DNA from: Platanthera guangdongensis
Taxonomy: Eukaryota; Streptophyta; Magnoliopsida; Asparagales; Orchidaceae
Reading direction: 5' to 3'
DNA length: 64,000 bases
Assembly (NCBI GenBank): GCA_039583875.1
Contig: CM077163.1
Span: forward strand, 229,702,646-229,766,645
The notes under the pieces are model-generated. The model was given only the letters and a program-made list of their open reading frames with translations, ran no database searches and was not told the DNA's origin. Numbering within the stretch: position 1 is the first letter of the stretch; each line of letters opens with the position of its first letter. Of this stretch, positions 21,529-30,882 are shown one piece after another. Position numbers and translations under genes: made by a program.

Positions 21529-24500
21529 ATGACGGGAGGTCAAGGATCTGACAGGCAGAACTCGCCGCCCAACCCAGCTCTCGCGACAGTGGGGATGTTT
21601 GAAGACTTCAGGAACGAGGTGCTGGATCTCGTCAAGATCGCGCTCGGCGTGCGGGCCGAGTGTTCGACTCCGGCAGCCCAGATCGCGGCCGCCCCCTCTC
21701 TGGGCGAGGACGCTCCGGGCAGGCGAGCCGGGAAGGAAGTGGCCGAGGAAGGTCGGGGGAGCGAGCTCTCGGGGCGCGAGCTCTTCCCCGGCTCGGCAGG
21801 CCGAGGCCGATTCGGCGAGCTGGGTCCGCGTGACTCGCCGGCCCGCCAGGTGGGGGGAGGCAGCCCCTTCAGCGAGCTGGTCTCCTCAGCTCCAGTACCA
21901 GACGGGTTCAGAGAGCCCGAGATGACCTACTACACCGGGAAGGGAGACCCGGTTCAGCACGTCCAGTGGTTCGAGGACGTGGTCTCCATCCGTCAGATGT
22001 CGGACGGATTCAAGTGCCGTCTCTTCGCCATCACCCTCCGGGATAAGGCGAGGGAATGGTTCCACCAGCTGCCGGCCAGTTCCATCTATTGCTTCGAGGA
22101 CCTGCGCCGAGGGTTCATGTTGAGGTTCACCACCGCAAAGAAGAGGAAGAAGGAGTCCGAGTCCCTGTTCCACATAAAGCAGGGGGTGAACGAGACGTTG
22201 GGAAGCTACGTCGATCGGTTCCAGGAGGAGGTCACTCAGGTCCAGGAGATGCCGGGCCACAGTCTGATGATGGCCTTCACCCTGGGCCTGCAGCAGGGTT
22301 TCTTCCGCATGGAGCTGAAGAGGATTCCCCCTCTCTCCTACGAGGAGCTGATGGAGAGGGCGGCGAGAGAGGTCGACGGGGAGGCGTCGAACCCAGAATT
22401 TGCGAGGAAGTTGGCCAGGTGGGCGACTGAGGAGGAGAAGGAGTCGAAGGGAGGAAGAAGACAGGAAGAGAGGAGGGAGGAGCCCAGGCCGAGGGAGCAG
22501 AGGGAGCAGAGGCAGCTCCAAGGACAGCAGCCGGGATGGGGGCGCCAGGAGCCCGACCGTAGGCTGGGCTGGAGACCAGAGTGGCAGGGGCAGGGGCCAC
22601 AGAGGGGATATTACGGGAGAGGTCATTACCAGGGGAGGCAGGACCAGTTCCACCCCCCAGGCTGGAGGCAGGGTCAGAGGCCGCGGCTCCCCGATCAGGA
22701 GGAGGCCATGGCCATAGCTCTGGGAGCAAGGAGAGGGGTCATAAGGAGGAGGAGAAGGGAGTTCAGGGTGGAGCTGCCCTACTGCGACTTCCATCAGGAA
22801 GAGGGGCACGCAACGGCCACGTGCCCGGAATTCTTGGAGATGAGAGAGAACAGGGGGCGGCAGCAGCAGCAGGAGGAGGTGCGGCAGGAAGTGAGGATCG
22901 AGGAGGTCCTGCCTCGGACGGAGGAGGATCGCTGTGAAGACCGGGTGGATGTGGGGACCCGAGGAACGATCGGAGTGATCCACGGGGGAGTGGGGATCGA
23001 GGCTTCCCGCAAGGCAAGTCTCCACACCATGTATCGGCGGAGCGTCGCCTCCACGTCCCAAACCCCGCCGCCGGAGGAGAGGATCACCTTCTCCAGAAGT
23101 GATATGCCGGACCACGAGGATCCGTTCTGTGATGCGCTGGTCATCAAGGCCGCCATCGAGAACTTCACGGTCACTCGGATCCTAGTGGACAATGGGAGTT
23201 CCGTGAACGTCGTCTTCAAGAAGGCGTTTGACGTGATGCAGGTAGAAGCTAAGAGGGTGCTAGCCTCGGACGGGCCCTTGTTCGGGTTCTCGGGAGAAAG
23301 GAAGGAGGTAGAGGGAGGAGTCGGCCTCCATGTCACCCTGGGGGGGCAGTCCCGAAACTGCAAGTTCGTCATTGTGGACGCCCCCAGCAGCTACAGCGCA
23401 ATCTTCGGGAGGCCCCTGATCAGCGCCTTCCGCTGCGTCCCCTCATCTTTCCATCAGTGCTTGAAGTTCAACGCTGAGGGGGCGCAGGTCAGGGTTAGGG
23501 GAGACCCTAAGGTGGCACGGGAATGCTACGTCACCGCGGTGAACACCATCTCTTGGCAGGAAGGGGCCGAGGAGATGGGACGGAGGATGGAGGAGAACGA
23601 GCAGGAAGCCGGAGAGGTGGAGCCAGAGGTGAAGGGCTGCGCAGAGAAGGCGGAAGGAGGGGGTCTGGAGGAAATGGTCGAAGTAAGGGGCGTGGCAGAG
23701 GAGATGGAGGTAGAGGTCCCCACTCAGGGGGAAGGGGACGCCGAAGGATGGGGGGAGCAGTCCAGGCTGGAGGCCGCAGAGGAGGTGGTGGAGCTGGAGG
23801 TGCTGACCCGCGGGGGCAGGGTGGAGAAGATCCGCGTCAGCGGGGGGCTGACCCCGGAGGACCAGGGCAGGATGCTGGAGTGCATCCAGAAGAACGTGGA
23901 CATCTTCGCCTGGAGCGCCGCGGAGATGCCGGGGGTTGACGCGGATGTGGCCTGCCACCGCCTCAACCTGGACCCGGGAACACGCCCCGTCCAGCAGAAG
24001 AAGAGATCCACGGCGGACAAGCTAGCGGAACCCGTCAGGGAGGAGGTGGCCAAACTTCTCAAAGCGGGCTTCGTGTCCGAAATTCAATACCCCGGCTGGG
24101 TCTCGAACGTTGTGATGGTCAAAAAGGGAGACGGCCGCTGGCGCCTGTGTATCGATTTTTCCCTTCTTAATAAAGCTTGTCCTAAGGATTGTTACCCCTT
24201 GCCTCGGATCGACGCGCTGGTTGACTCAGCCGTCGGTTTTTCTGTAATGAGTTTTTTAGATGCATTTTCAGGTTACCATCAGATCAGGATGCACCCCCCG
24301 GACATAAAAGATGTCTCGTTCATCACAGGGGACGGCTGCTATTGCTACAAGATGATGCCGTTCGGGTTGAAGAACGCTGGTGCCACCTATCAAAAAATGA
24401 TGGACAGGGTCTTCAAGGAGCAAAGGGGGAGAAACTTGGAGGTCTACGTGGACGACCTCATGATCAAGAGCCGAGACGTGGACTCCCACCTCCGGGACCT

Positions 24501-26985
24501 GGAGGAGACGTTCGCCACCCTGCGCCGATACAAGATGCGGCTGAACCCCCTTAAGTGTGTTTTCGGGGCTAGCCGGGGGAAGTTCTTGGGGCATCTCCTC
24601 ACCCCCGCGGGGGTCGAGCCGAATCCCGACAAGGTCAAGGCTATCTTGGAGCTGGGGTCCCCGCGGAATGCAAAGGAAGTCCAACGGTTGACAGGGAAGC
24701 TAGCAGGACTGAGCCGTTTCCTCTCCCGGGCGGGGGAGAAGTGCTCCCCCTTCTTCAAAACGCTGAGGGGGGGCCAGAGGTTCGAGTGGACTAAGGAATG
24801 CGAGGAGGCGTTCCAGGCCCTCAAGGCGCAGCTGACACGGGCTCCGCTGCTCCAGGGGCCGAAAGAGGGTGAAGATTTGTTCTTATACCTCGGGGTCGGG
24901 GCAGAGGCCTTGAGCTCCGTCTTGGTGCGAGAAGAGGGGAGGAGGCAGCTCCCTATTTATTATGTCAGCCGAGTCCTGAGGAAGGCTGAGCTCCGATATC
25001 CAATCTTGGAGAAGCTTGCGTTCGCACTGATCATCTCGGCTCGGAGGCTACGACCATACTTCCAGGCGCACTCGATCCGAGTGGTGACCGACCATCCCCT
25101 CCGCAACGTCTTCGAGGGGGTGGAGCATTCAGGCCGGCTGGCCAAGTGGTCGGTGGAGCTAAGCGAGTTCGATGTCTCCTTCGTGCCACGGCTCTCGATT
25201 AAGGCTCAGGCGATGGCCGACTTCTTGGCCGACTACGTAGTGGAAGTAGCGGAGGAGGAGCTCACTTGCCCGACTCCTTGGAAGGTGAGGGTGGACGGAG
25301 CCTCAGGAAGGCATTCTCTCGGAATAGGAGTGGTCCTGGAGAGCCCCCAAGGGACTCGGATTGAGCAGACGGTGGTGGTACATTTCCCCATTACCAACAA
25401 CCAGGCCGAGTACGAAGCGGTGATAGCGGGGCTGCGCCTGGCCAGGGAGCTGGGGGTGCTGGATGTGGAAGTTCTGACCGACTCCATGGTGGTGGCTTCC
25501 CAGATCAACGGGGAGTTCGAAGCGAGGGAGCCCGCTTTGAAGTTATACTTGGCCAAAGTGAAGGGGGTCATAGGGACCTTCCAGACCTTCTCCATCCGAC
25601 ACGTGCCAAGGGGGGAGAATGAACAGGCCGACCAACTGGCGAAGCATGGCCCCCGGATGGGGGGCACCATCACCGACCTTTTCCGCCCCTCCATTGAAGA
25701 GGGGGAGCTCATGGAGATCGATCAGCAGCCCTCGTGGATGGACCCGGTAATAGTTTTCCTCTCCACGGGAGAGTATCCGGAGGGAGTAGACAAGAAGAAG
25801 CTGAGACACAAGTCCGCCTACTACCTCCTCAAAGACGGGCAACTATACAGAAAGACCCTTTCCGGGATGCTGGCTCGCTGCGTGACCGAGGGCGAGACGC
25901 AGAGGATCTTGGAAGAAGTCCACTCCGGGGAGTGCGGGAGTCATTCCGGGAGTCGGACCTTGGAGGGGAGGATAGTCCGGCAGGGGTATTTCTGGCCCAC
26001 CCTGGGACGGGACGCCGCGGAATTCGCAAAAAGATGTCATAAGTGCCAGCTATTTGCCCCCCTCCAGCTACAGCCGGCCCAGCAACTCAAGAGCATTACG
26101 GCCCCCTGGCCCTTTGCAATCTGGGGGATGGATTTGGTTGGGCCGTTTCCCCAGGCTAGCGGCCAGAGAAGGTTCCTCCTGGTGATGATCGACTACTTCT
26201 CAAAGTGGATGGAGGTGAAGGCGTTGGCAAAGGTGACCTCCCAGGTAATCAGGAACTTCGTCTGGGGGGAGATCATCTGTCGCCATGGGCTGCCCCAGGC
26301 CATCGTCACAGACAACGGGCCTCAGTTCGCCAGCGCCGAGTTCACCAGCTTTTGCGGGCAGCTTGGGATCGACCTCAGATTCGCCTCGGTCCACCACCCC
26401 AGGAGCAACGGGCAGGTGGAGGCGGCGAACAAAATCATTGTCAATCTCCTCAAAAAGAAGGTGGAAAACTTGAGGGGGAGTTGGGTGGAGCAGCTCCCCG
26501 CCGTCCTTTGGGCCCTTAGAACCACTCCCAACACGGCCACGGGGGAGACCCCCTTCAAGCTCTCCCATGGGTGCGAGGCGGTGCTCCCCATAGAATTTGA
26601 AGTCCAAACGCCGCGGGTCGGAACGGCCAGGGAAGGCCGAGAGGAATGGCAAGCCGAGAATGGGGAAGAGCTGAGACTTTCCCTCGACATGGTAGAAGAG
26701 TTGAGGGATCTTTCGGCCGTCCGACAGGAGGAGGTCAAGAGGAGGATGGCGAAATACTTTGACAAGCATGTCAGGGTCAAGCAGTTCGCGGAAGGGGACC
26801 TAGTACTGAAGAAGGTGGACGCGGCAGGGCGGTCAGCGTCCGTAGGGAAGCTCAACCCCAGCTGGGAGGGGCCATTCATTGTGAAGGAAGCTTTGAAGTC
26901 GGGGGGCTATCGGCTCCAAAATGTGGAAGGCGAGGCCCTGAGTCTCACCTGGAGTGGAGACGACTTGAAGAGATTTTTTCCCTGA
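21529..26985 (+). CDS. Tat gag-pol polyprotein, intact (1818 aa)
   Basis: One uninterrupted frame encodes the whole retrotransposition machinery. The first in-frame ATG after the primer-binding site is 21529; the frame is open slightly further upstream. Domains by residue: gag capsid-like domain (about 133-285); a Cys/His motif CDFHQEEGHATATC (about 418-431) in place of a classical CCHC knuckle; aspartic protease with DNGSS (about 553); RT with YVDD (about 971); RNase H (about 1110-1200); a second, RVT_3/archaeal-type RNase H (about 1250-1375); integrase with an HHCC zinc motif (about 1464-1506) and catalytic D, D, E near 1534, 1594 and 1630; a C-terminal segment ending KRFFP. The double RNase H is characteristic of Tat elements. 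All catalytic motifs I could check are present. With identical LTRs this suggests a recently active copy. TGA lies at 26983-26985. Confidence 0.95.
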   Translation: MTGGQGSDRQNSPPNPALATVGMFEDFRNEVLDLVKIALGVRAECSTPAAQIAAAPSLGEDAPGRRAGKEVAEEGRGSELSGRELFPGSAGRGRFGELGPRDSPARQVGGGSPFSELVSSAPVPDGFREPEMTYYTGKGDPVQHVQWFEDVVSIRQMSDGFKCRLFAITLRDKAREWFHQLPASSIYCFEDLRRGFMLRFTTAKKRKKESESLFHIKQGVNETLGSYVDRFQEEVTQVQEMPGHSLMMAFTLGLQQGFFRMELKRIPPLSYEELMERAAREVDGEASNPEFARKLARWATEEEKESKGGRRQEERREEPRPREQREQRQLQGQQPGWGRQEPDRRLGWRPEWQGQGPQRGYYGRGHYQGRQDQFHPPGWRQGQRPRLPDQEEAMAIALGARRGVIRRRRREFRVELPYCDFHQEEGHATATCPEFLEMRENRGRQQQQEEVRQEVRIEEVLPRTEEDRCEDRVDVGTRGTIGVIHGGVGIEASRKASLHTMYRRSVASTSQTPPPEERITFSRSDMPDHEDPFCDALVIKAAIENFTVTRILVDNGSSVNVVFKKAFDVMQVEAKRVLASDGPLFGFSGERKEVEGGVGLHVTLGGQSRNCKFVIVDAPSSYSAIFGRPLISAFRCVPSSFHQCLKFNAEGAQVRVRGDPKVARECYVTAVNTISWQEGAEEMGRRMEENEQEAGEVEPEVKGCAEKAEGGGLEEMVEVRGVAEEMEVEVPTQGEGDAEGWGEQSRLEAAEEVVELEVLTRGGRVEKIRVSGGLTPEDQGRMLECIQKNVDIFAWSAAEMPGVDADVACHRLNLDPGTRPVQQKKRSTADKLAEPVREEVAKLLKAGFVSEIQYPGWVSNVVMVKKGDGRWRLCIDFSLLNKACPKDCYPLPRIDALVDSAVGFSVMSFLDAFSGYHQIRMHPPDIKDVSFITGDGCYCYKMMPFGLKNAGATYQKMMDRVFKEQRGRNLEVYVDDLMIKSRDVDSHLRDLEETFATLRRYKMRLNPLKCVFGASRGKFLGHLLTPAGVEPNPDKVKAILELGSPRNAKEVQRLTGKLAGLSRFLSRAGEKCSPFFKTLRGGQRFEWTKECEEAFQALKAQLTRAPLLQGPKEGEDLFLYLGVGAEALSSVLVREEGRRQLPIYYVSRVLRKAELRYPILEKLAFALIISARRLRPYFQAHSIRVVTDHPLRNVFEGVEHSGRLAKWSVELSEFDVSFVPRLSIKAQAMADFLADYVVEVAEEELTCPTPWKVRVDGASGRHSLGIGVVLESPQGTRIEQTVVVHFPITNNQAEYEAVIAGLRLARELGVLDVEVLTDSMVVASQINGEFEAREPALKLYLAKVKGVIGTFQTFSIRHVPRGENEQADQLAKHGPRMGGTITDLFRPSIEEGELMEIDQQPSWMDPVIVFLSTGEYPEGVDKKKLRHKSAYYLLKDGQLYRKTLSGMLARCVTEGETQRILEEVHSGECGSHSGSRTLEGRIVRQGYFWPTLGRDAAEFAKRCHKCQLFAPLQLQPAQQLKSITAPWPFAIWGMDLVGPFPQASGQRRFLLVMIDYFSKWMEVKALAKVTSQVIRNFVWGEIICRHGLPQAIVTDNGPQFASAEFTSFCGQLGIDLRFASVHHPRSNGQVEAANKIIVNLLKKKVENLRGSWVEQLPAVLWALRTTPNTATGETPFKLSHGCEAVLPIEFEVQTPRVGTAREGREEWQAENGEELRLSLDMVEELRDLSAVRQEEVKRRMAKYFDKHVRVKQFAEGDLVLKKVDAAGRSASVGKLNPSWEGPFIVKEALKSGGYRLQNVEGEALSLTWSGDDLKRFFP

Positions 26986-27069
26986 TTTTCTGTAAACAAC
27001 CCGATTTTTCATAATGAAGATTTTCTTCTCCCCCCCCAGGAATGTCATATCTAAGCTTGCTCAGAGAGT

Positions 27070-27830
27070 TGGAATGAACTTGGACCCCGAGAAGATCCCG
27101 CTGCCAGGCTCCCACCTAGCTGGCAGGGCCGGAAGTCACTCGGTGTCATCCCTAGCCTCGAGAAGATCCCGCTGCCAGGCTCCCACCTAGCTGGCAGGGC
27201 CGGAAGTCACTCGATGGAATGAGCTTGGACCCCGAGAAGATCCCGCTGCCAGGCTCCCACCTAGCTGGCAGGGCCGGAAGTCACTCGGTGTCATCCCTAG
27301 CCTCGAGAAGATCCCGCTGCCAGGCTCCCACCTAGCTGGCAGGGCCGGAAGTCACTCGATGGAATGAACTTGGACCCCGAGCAGATCCCGCTGCCAGGCT
27401 CCCACCTAGCTGGCAGGGCCGGAAGTCACTCGGTGTCATCCCTAGCCTCGAGAAGATCCCGCTGCCAGGCTCCCACCTAGCTGGCAGGGCCGGAAGTCAC
27501 TCGATGGAATGAACTTGGACCCCGAGCAGATCCCGCTGCCAGGCTCCCACCTAGCTGGCAGGGCCGGAAGTCACTCGGTGTCATCCCTAGCCTCGAGAAG
27601 ATCCCGCTGCCAGGCTCCCACCTAGCTGGCAGGGCCGGAAGTCACTCGATGGAATGAACTTGGACCCCGAGAAGATCCCGCTACCAGGCTCCCACCTAGC
27701 TGGCAGGGCCGGAAGTCACTCGATGGAATGAACTTGGACCCCGAGAAGATCCCGCTACCAGGCTCCCACCTAGCTGGCAGGGCCGGAAGTCACTCGGTGT
27801 CATCCCTAGCCTCGAGAAGATCCAGAAAGC
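27070..27830 (+). repeat. Tandem hairpin array of Tat element 1 (~73-bp unit, ten copies)
   Basis: Ten full units and a partial one are present. Alternate units form a ~146-bp higher-order repeat, ending either CGGTGTCATCC or CGATGGAATGA. Each unit contains CTGCCAG, the 12-nt spacer GCTCCCACCTAG, and CTGGCAG, a perfect 7-bp stem in most copies. The last two full units have CTACCAG, which breaks one pair to a G-T-like mismatch. The array lies between the convergent gag-pol and antisense gene A. Confidence 0.93.
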
Positions 27831-28055
27831 AATGGCCTGCGATCTAGAGCAAATTGCATGGTCAGACTCCCACCTAGCCGGCATGGTCGGAAACTGCCCG
27901 AAAAGCGTGCGCAGCAGGACGGAATCGCAAGAGTTAGCCAGAAAAGAGGGAAAGGGTCTAGCATAGCCCCACCCTCAAGCCCCGGGAAAAGTGGCCGAGT
28001 AAACACAAAGGCCTGGGCGAGGGTCCACAGAGAGTTAAGCATGCGGCCGAGGGGC

Positions 28056-28180
28056 GAGCCAGCTCACCTCGCTCGACAGACGAGCCAGCTCACCTCGCTC
28101 GGCAGGCGAGCCAGCTCACCCCGCTCGGCAGACGAACCAGCTCGTCTCGCTCGATGGACGAGCCAGCTCGCCTTGTCAGA
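28056..28180 (+). repeat. 26-bp tandem repeat near the 3' end of antisense gene A
   Basis: Nearly five copies of a 26-bp unit starting GAGCCAGCTCACCTCGCTCG are present. Downstream, GAACAGTGTAAAA (28257-28269) and its exact reverse complement TTTTACACTGTTC (28331-28343) form a 13-bp inverted repeat just beyond the gene A stop. It may serve 3'-end formation; that is inference. Confidence 0.75.
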
Positions 28181-28384
28181 GCCGGGCCGCTGGGTCGGGT
28201 CGCGCCATCCGGCAGTGACATCATTAGAAAAACAAAACAGGCGAGAAATGTAAAAAGAACAGTGTAAAAGGAACAATAGACGGAAATATAGAGTATAAGC
28301 GCAACTCGCGCATACAACTCAGACCAGATTTTTTACACTGTTCATCTACAGGGCAAATTACAAAAAACGCAAGATATGGAAACC

Positions 28385-30296
28385 CTAAAGCGGCTGGAAG
28401 CTTCTGTCGCCGGGCTCCGGCACGGGGAGGAACAGCGCCGGCACCACGTCTTTTGCCGAGAGTCCCGCTGCCTCGCTCGTGAGCAGATCCGCGCGCCTCA
28501 GCGTCTGCATCGTGTATCTCGCTGCGCTGGCCGCGTTCTTCTGCATTAGCACCTCTAGGTCATAGTCGGACAGGTGCTCGCGCGGGCAGACCCCGCTGCC
28601 TGGTGGAGGGACAGCGGCAGCGGCCTCCAGCTCACGTACCCGGGCCTCCAGCGCCGCCTTCTCCTGGCGAAGGGTGGCAATCTCGGCGCCCATCTGGCTC
28701 GCAGTCGCCGCGTCCTGAAAAACGGAATAGGAATTATCATGAGCTGCGTTCGCAAGAAGAAGAGACTAGCTCCGGTTGAGAGCGTACCACCCCGCCCAGA
28801 TATTGCGCGAGGGTCTCCTCGGCGGCGGCGGCTCGCCCTCTCTGAAGATCCGCGTCCTCCCGAGCGAGCTTCCGGGCCTCTTCCTTTTCCTCCGCCATCT
28901 TTTGGATGGACGCGGCGTTCCGCTCCACCTGGGTGCAGCGCCGCCCCACCATATGAGCCAGCTCCAGGCCGCGCAGCTGGGCCCGCGAGCTCTCGTGGAT
29001 CAGCACCCGCGTATCCTCCTTGTCGTATATGGCGGCGTCTTCGCGCGAGTACAGCCCAAAGGAGAAGCTGTACGCCTCCCCGCCGATTGTATCCTGCTCC
29101 ATCCAGCTCGGCAGCAGGGTCGAGATCGTTGCGCGATTCGACTCCTTGTCCCAAGCCAGGAGCGGGACGCCGAGCTCGTCCAAGTACCTCTCGCCGTAGC
29201 CGAAGTTCCGATGCCCTCTCGGCACCGGCTCCGCAGCGGCTCCAGACCCGCCCGGCGGCGCGGAGGTGCCCGCCGCCCCGACCGGAGAATCGCTGGTCGA
29301 GACAACCAGCGGGGGCGAGGGGGGGTCAGTCGACAAGACCGCGGGGGCCTTACCCTTTCTTTGGCCCGCGGATGGTTGTTGATCCGCGGTCTTCGCCGAC
29401 TTCGGCGGAGGCGCTGACTGCCCGCCGCCCGGTCGCTTCTTGGCCGGGACCGATGAGATGTCGCGCTGGGCGGCATCCGCGGCCTGGGCGCGGGCGAGAA
29501 CCCCGGGGGGAATCCGGGCGCTTTCATAAGGAGGATGAAGGGGAATGTCGCGTTCGCCTGCGAAGAAGGGAAGGTGAGATGAAAGAAGAGCGGGAAAGTA
29601 AGGACTAATGGAGACGAGTAGCAAACCTCCCCCCGGCGGGACAGCCGCGAGATCGTCAAGGTGGCGGCGCAGGAACGCGACCTCGAAGTTCTTCCCGACG
29701 AAGAACGCGAACAGGTCGGCTTCGTGGCCGCCTAGGTTGGGTGGCCGGTAGCTCGCCTCGCTGAGCTGCACCGGCGAGAAGGGCACGTTGCCGAAGTCCC
29801 CCTTGACGAACAGGAACTTCTTCAGCCAGTTGTGGCTCTTGTTGACGGTCTCCCGCACCTTGAGGTGGGCGCTGGAGAAGTAGGCCGTCCCGTCTCGGTT
29901 CGCCCTGAAGGAGAACAGCTTCCGGAATACCGCGAGGCTGAACTCCACCCGCTCCCCTCGCAAGAAGCAGGCGAACCCCATCATGACGGCGACGGAGTTC
30001 GGGGTCATCTGTCCCAGGACGACCCCGAAGTATTTGAGCACCTGGCGCACTTCGGGCCACAAGGGAAGTCGCAGGCCCACCTCGAAGTGAGCGAGAGGGA
30101 TGGCGAGCTCATTCCCAAATAGGTCGTTAATCTTCTCCCTCTCATCAGGTCGCCTCGCAGAAAACCCGGCCGGGATGTGGTCGCCTAGAGCTTCTAAGTA
30201 TTCGCGCTCTGTGATGACGGCGCGAGGGAAATCGTGCTCAGAGAAAGTCCAAGCGCATTTGCTTCGGCCGTCCGCGTCGCCGCCGCCTCCGCCCAT
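28385..30296 (-). CDS. Antisense gene A of Tat element 1 (spliced, 589 aa)
   Basis: The gene has three exons on the minus strand: 30296-29627, 29557-28788 and 28714-28385. Introns of 69 and 73 nt are GT-AG. The exons total 1770 nt, exactly 590 codons with stop. Intron phases are 1 and 0, the same as in element 2. The N-terminal ~220 residues contain LPLWPEVRQVLKYFGVVLGQ, TPNSVAVMMGF and VFRKLFSF motifs. They resemble the plant 'putative gypsy type transposon' domain (PF04195, from memory). A low-complexity Pro/Ser/Ala linker follows, then a second conserved domain (YLDELGVPLLAWDKES...) and a coiled-coil C-terminus. The ATG at 30296 is chosen because TATAAATA lies 126 nt upstream (30422-30429); the unspliced 594-aa frame starting at 30521 would begin upstream of that TATA box. 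Function is unknown. Confidence 0.85.
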
Positions 30297-30421
30297 CCCC
30301 GTTGATTCGCCGCCGAACGCGAGAGAAAAAGCCGGGAGACGAGCTAGAATCGCACTTCGCGAGAAAAGGGGAAGCGAGAAGACGTTTTGGATTCGGTGGA
30401 GAAACAAGGGCCGGCAGGACC

Positions 30422-30429
30422 TATTTATA
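30422..30429 (-). promoter_or_regulatory. TATA box of antisense gene A (element 1)
   Basis: TATAAATA on the minus strand, 126 nt before the ATG. Element 2 has the same motif in the same place. Confidence 0.75.
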
Positions 30430-30882
30430 GGAAAAGAGAAGGGGCGGGAAACTTCCCGCCAAAAGATGGGGTGCGGATAGCAAAAATTAATCCGACGGTT
30501 CGACTTCCCGCGCGCGAGCACACCTCAAAGGTCGAGCCGGCACGGTTCTCGCCCGCTGCAACCGCGGGAGACCGGCGCGGGCGAGCCAACCCCAACCCGC
30601 ACCCGCACGCCGTGCCGCGCGAGACGGGAGATTCGCGTCTAGCGAGCTCCTCGGCTCGCCTCGCCCCGATCAGCGCGAAAGGAAGAATGGACCCTTCCCT
30701 TTAACCCACACACAGAAATCAAAAGAAAAGCAGCGCGATAATTTCAATACATCTCAGCAAGAAAATAGTTAGGCCCATAGGCGGGCTAAGAAAGTCGCAA
30801 GCAATTACTAGTACAAATACAAGATAAAAGCGAGGTGACGGTAACCCCGCGGTATCACGCAAGCGAGGGGCAAATAACTGGG

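Noticed and set aside
21886..23115. 409-aa minus-strand open frame inside gag
   Set aside because: It is Pro/Leu/Arg-rich with no motif and lies opposite the gag coding frame in GC-rich DNA, as expected by chance. Similar frames opposite gag-pol in both Tat elements were left out.
27070..27830. CRISPR-like array
   Set aside because: Units are contiguous tandem repeats without unique spacers, in a eukaryotic retrotransposon.
28574..29608. 344-aa Arg/Pro-rich plus-strand frame
   Set aside because: It lies opposite gene A and shows only the composition expected of a reverse frame of GC-rich coding DNA.
30297..30521. Upstream extension of the minus-strand 594-aa open frame of gene A
   Set aside because: It begins upstream of the TATA box at 30422-30429 and has no counterpart in element 2. 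The ATG at 30296 fits both elements, and the unspliced frame also reads through two GT-AG introns.
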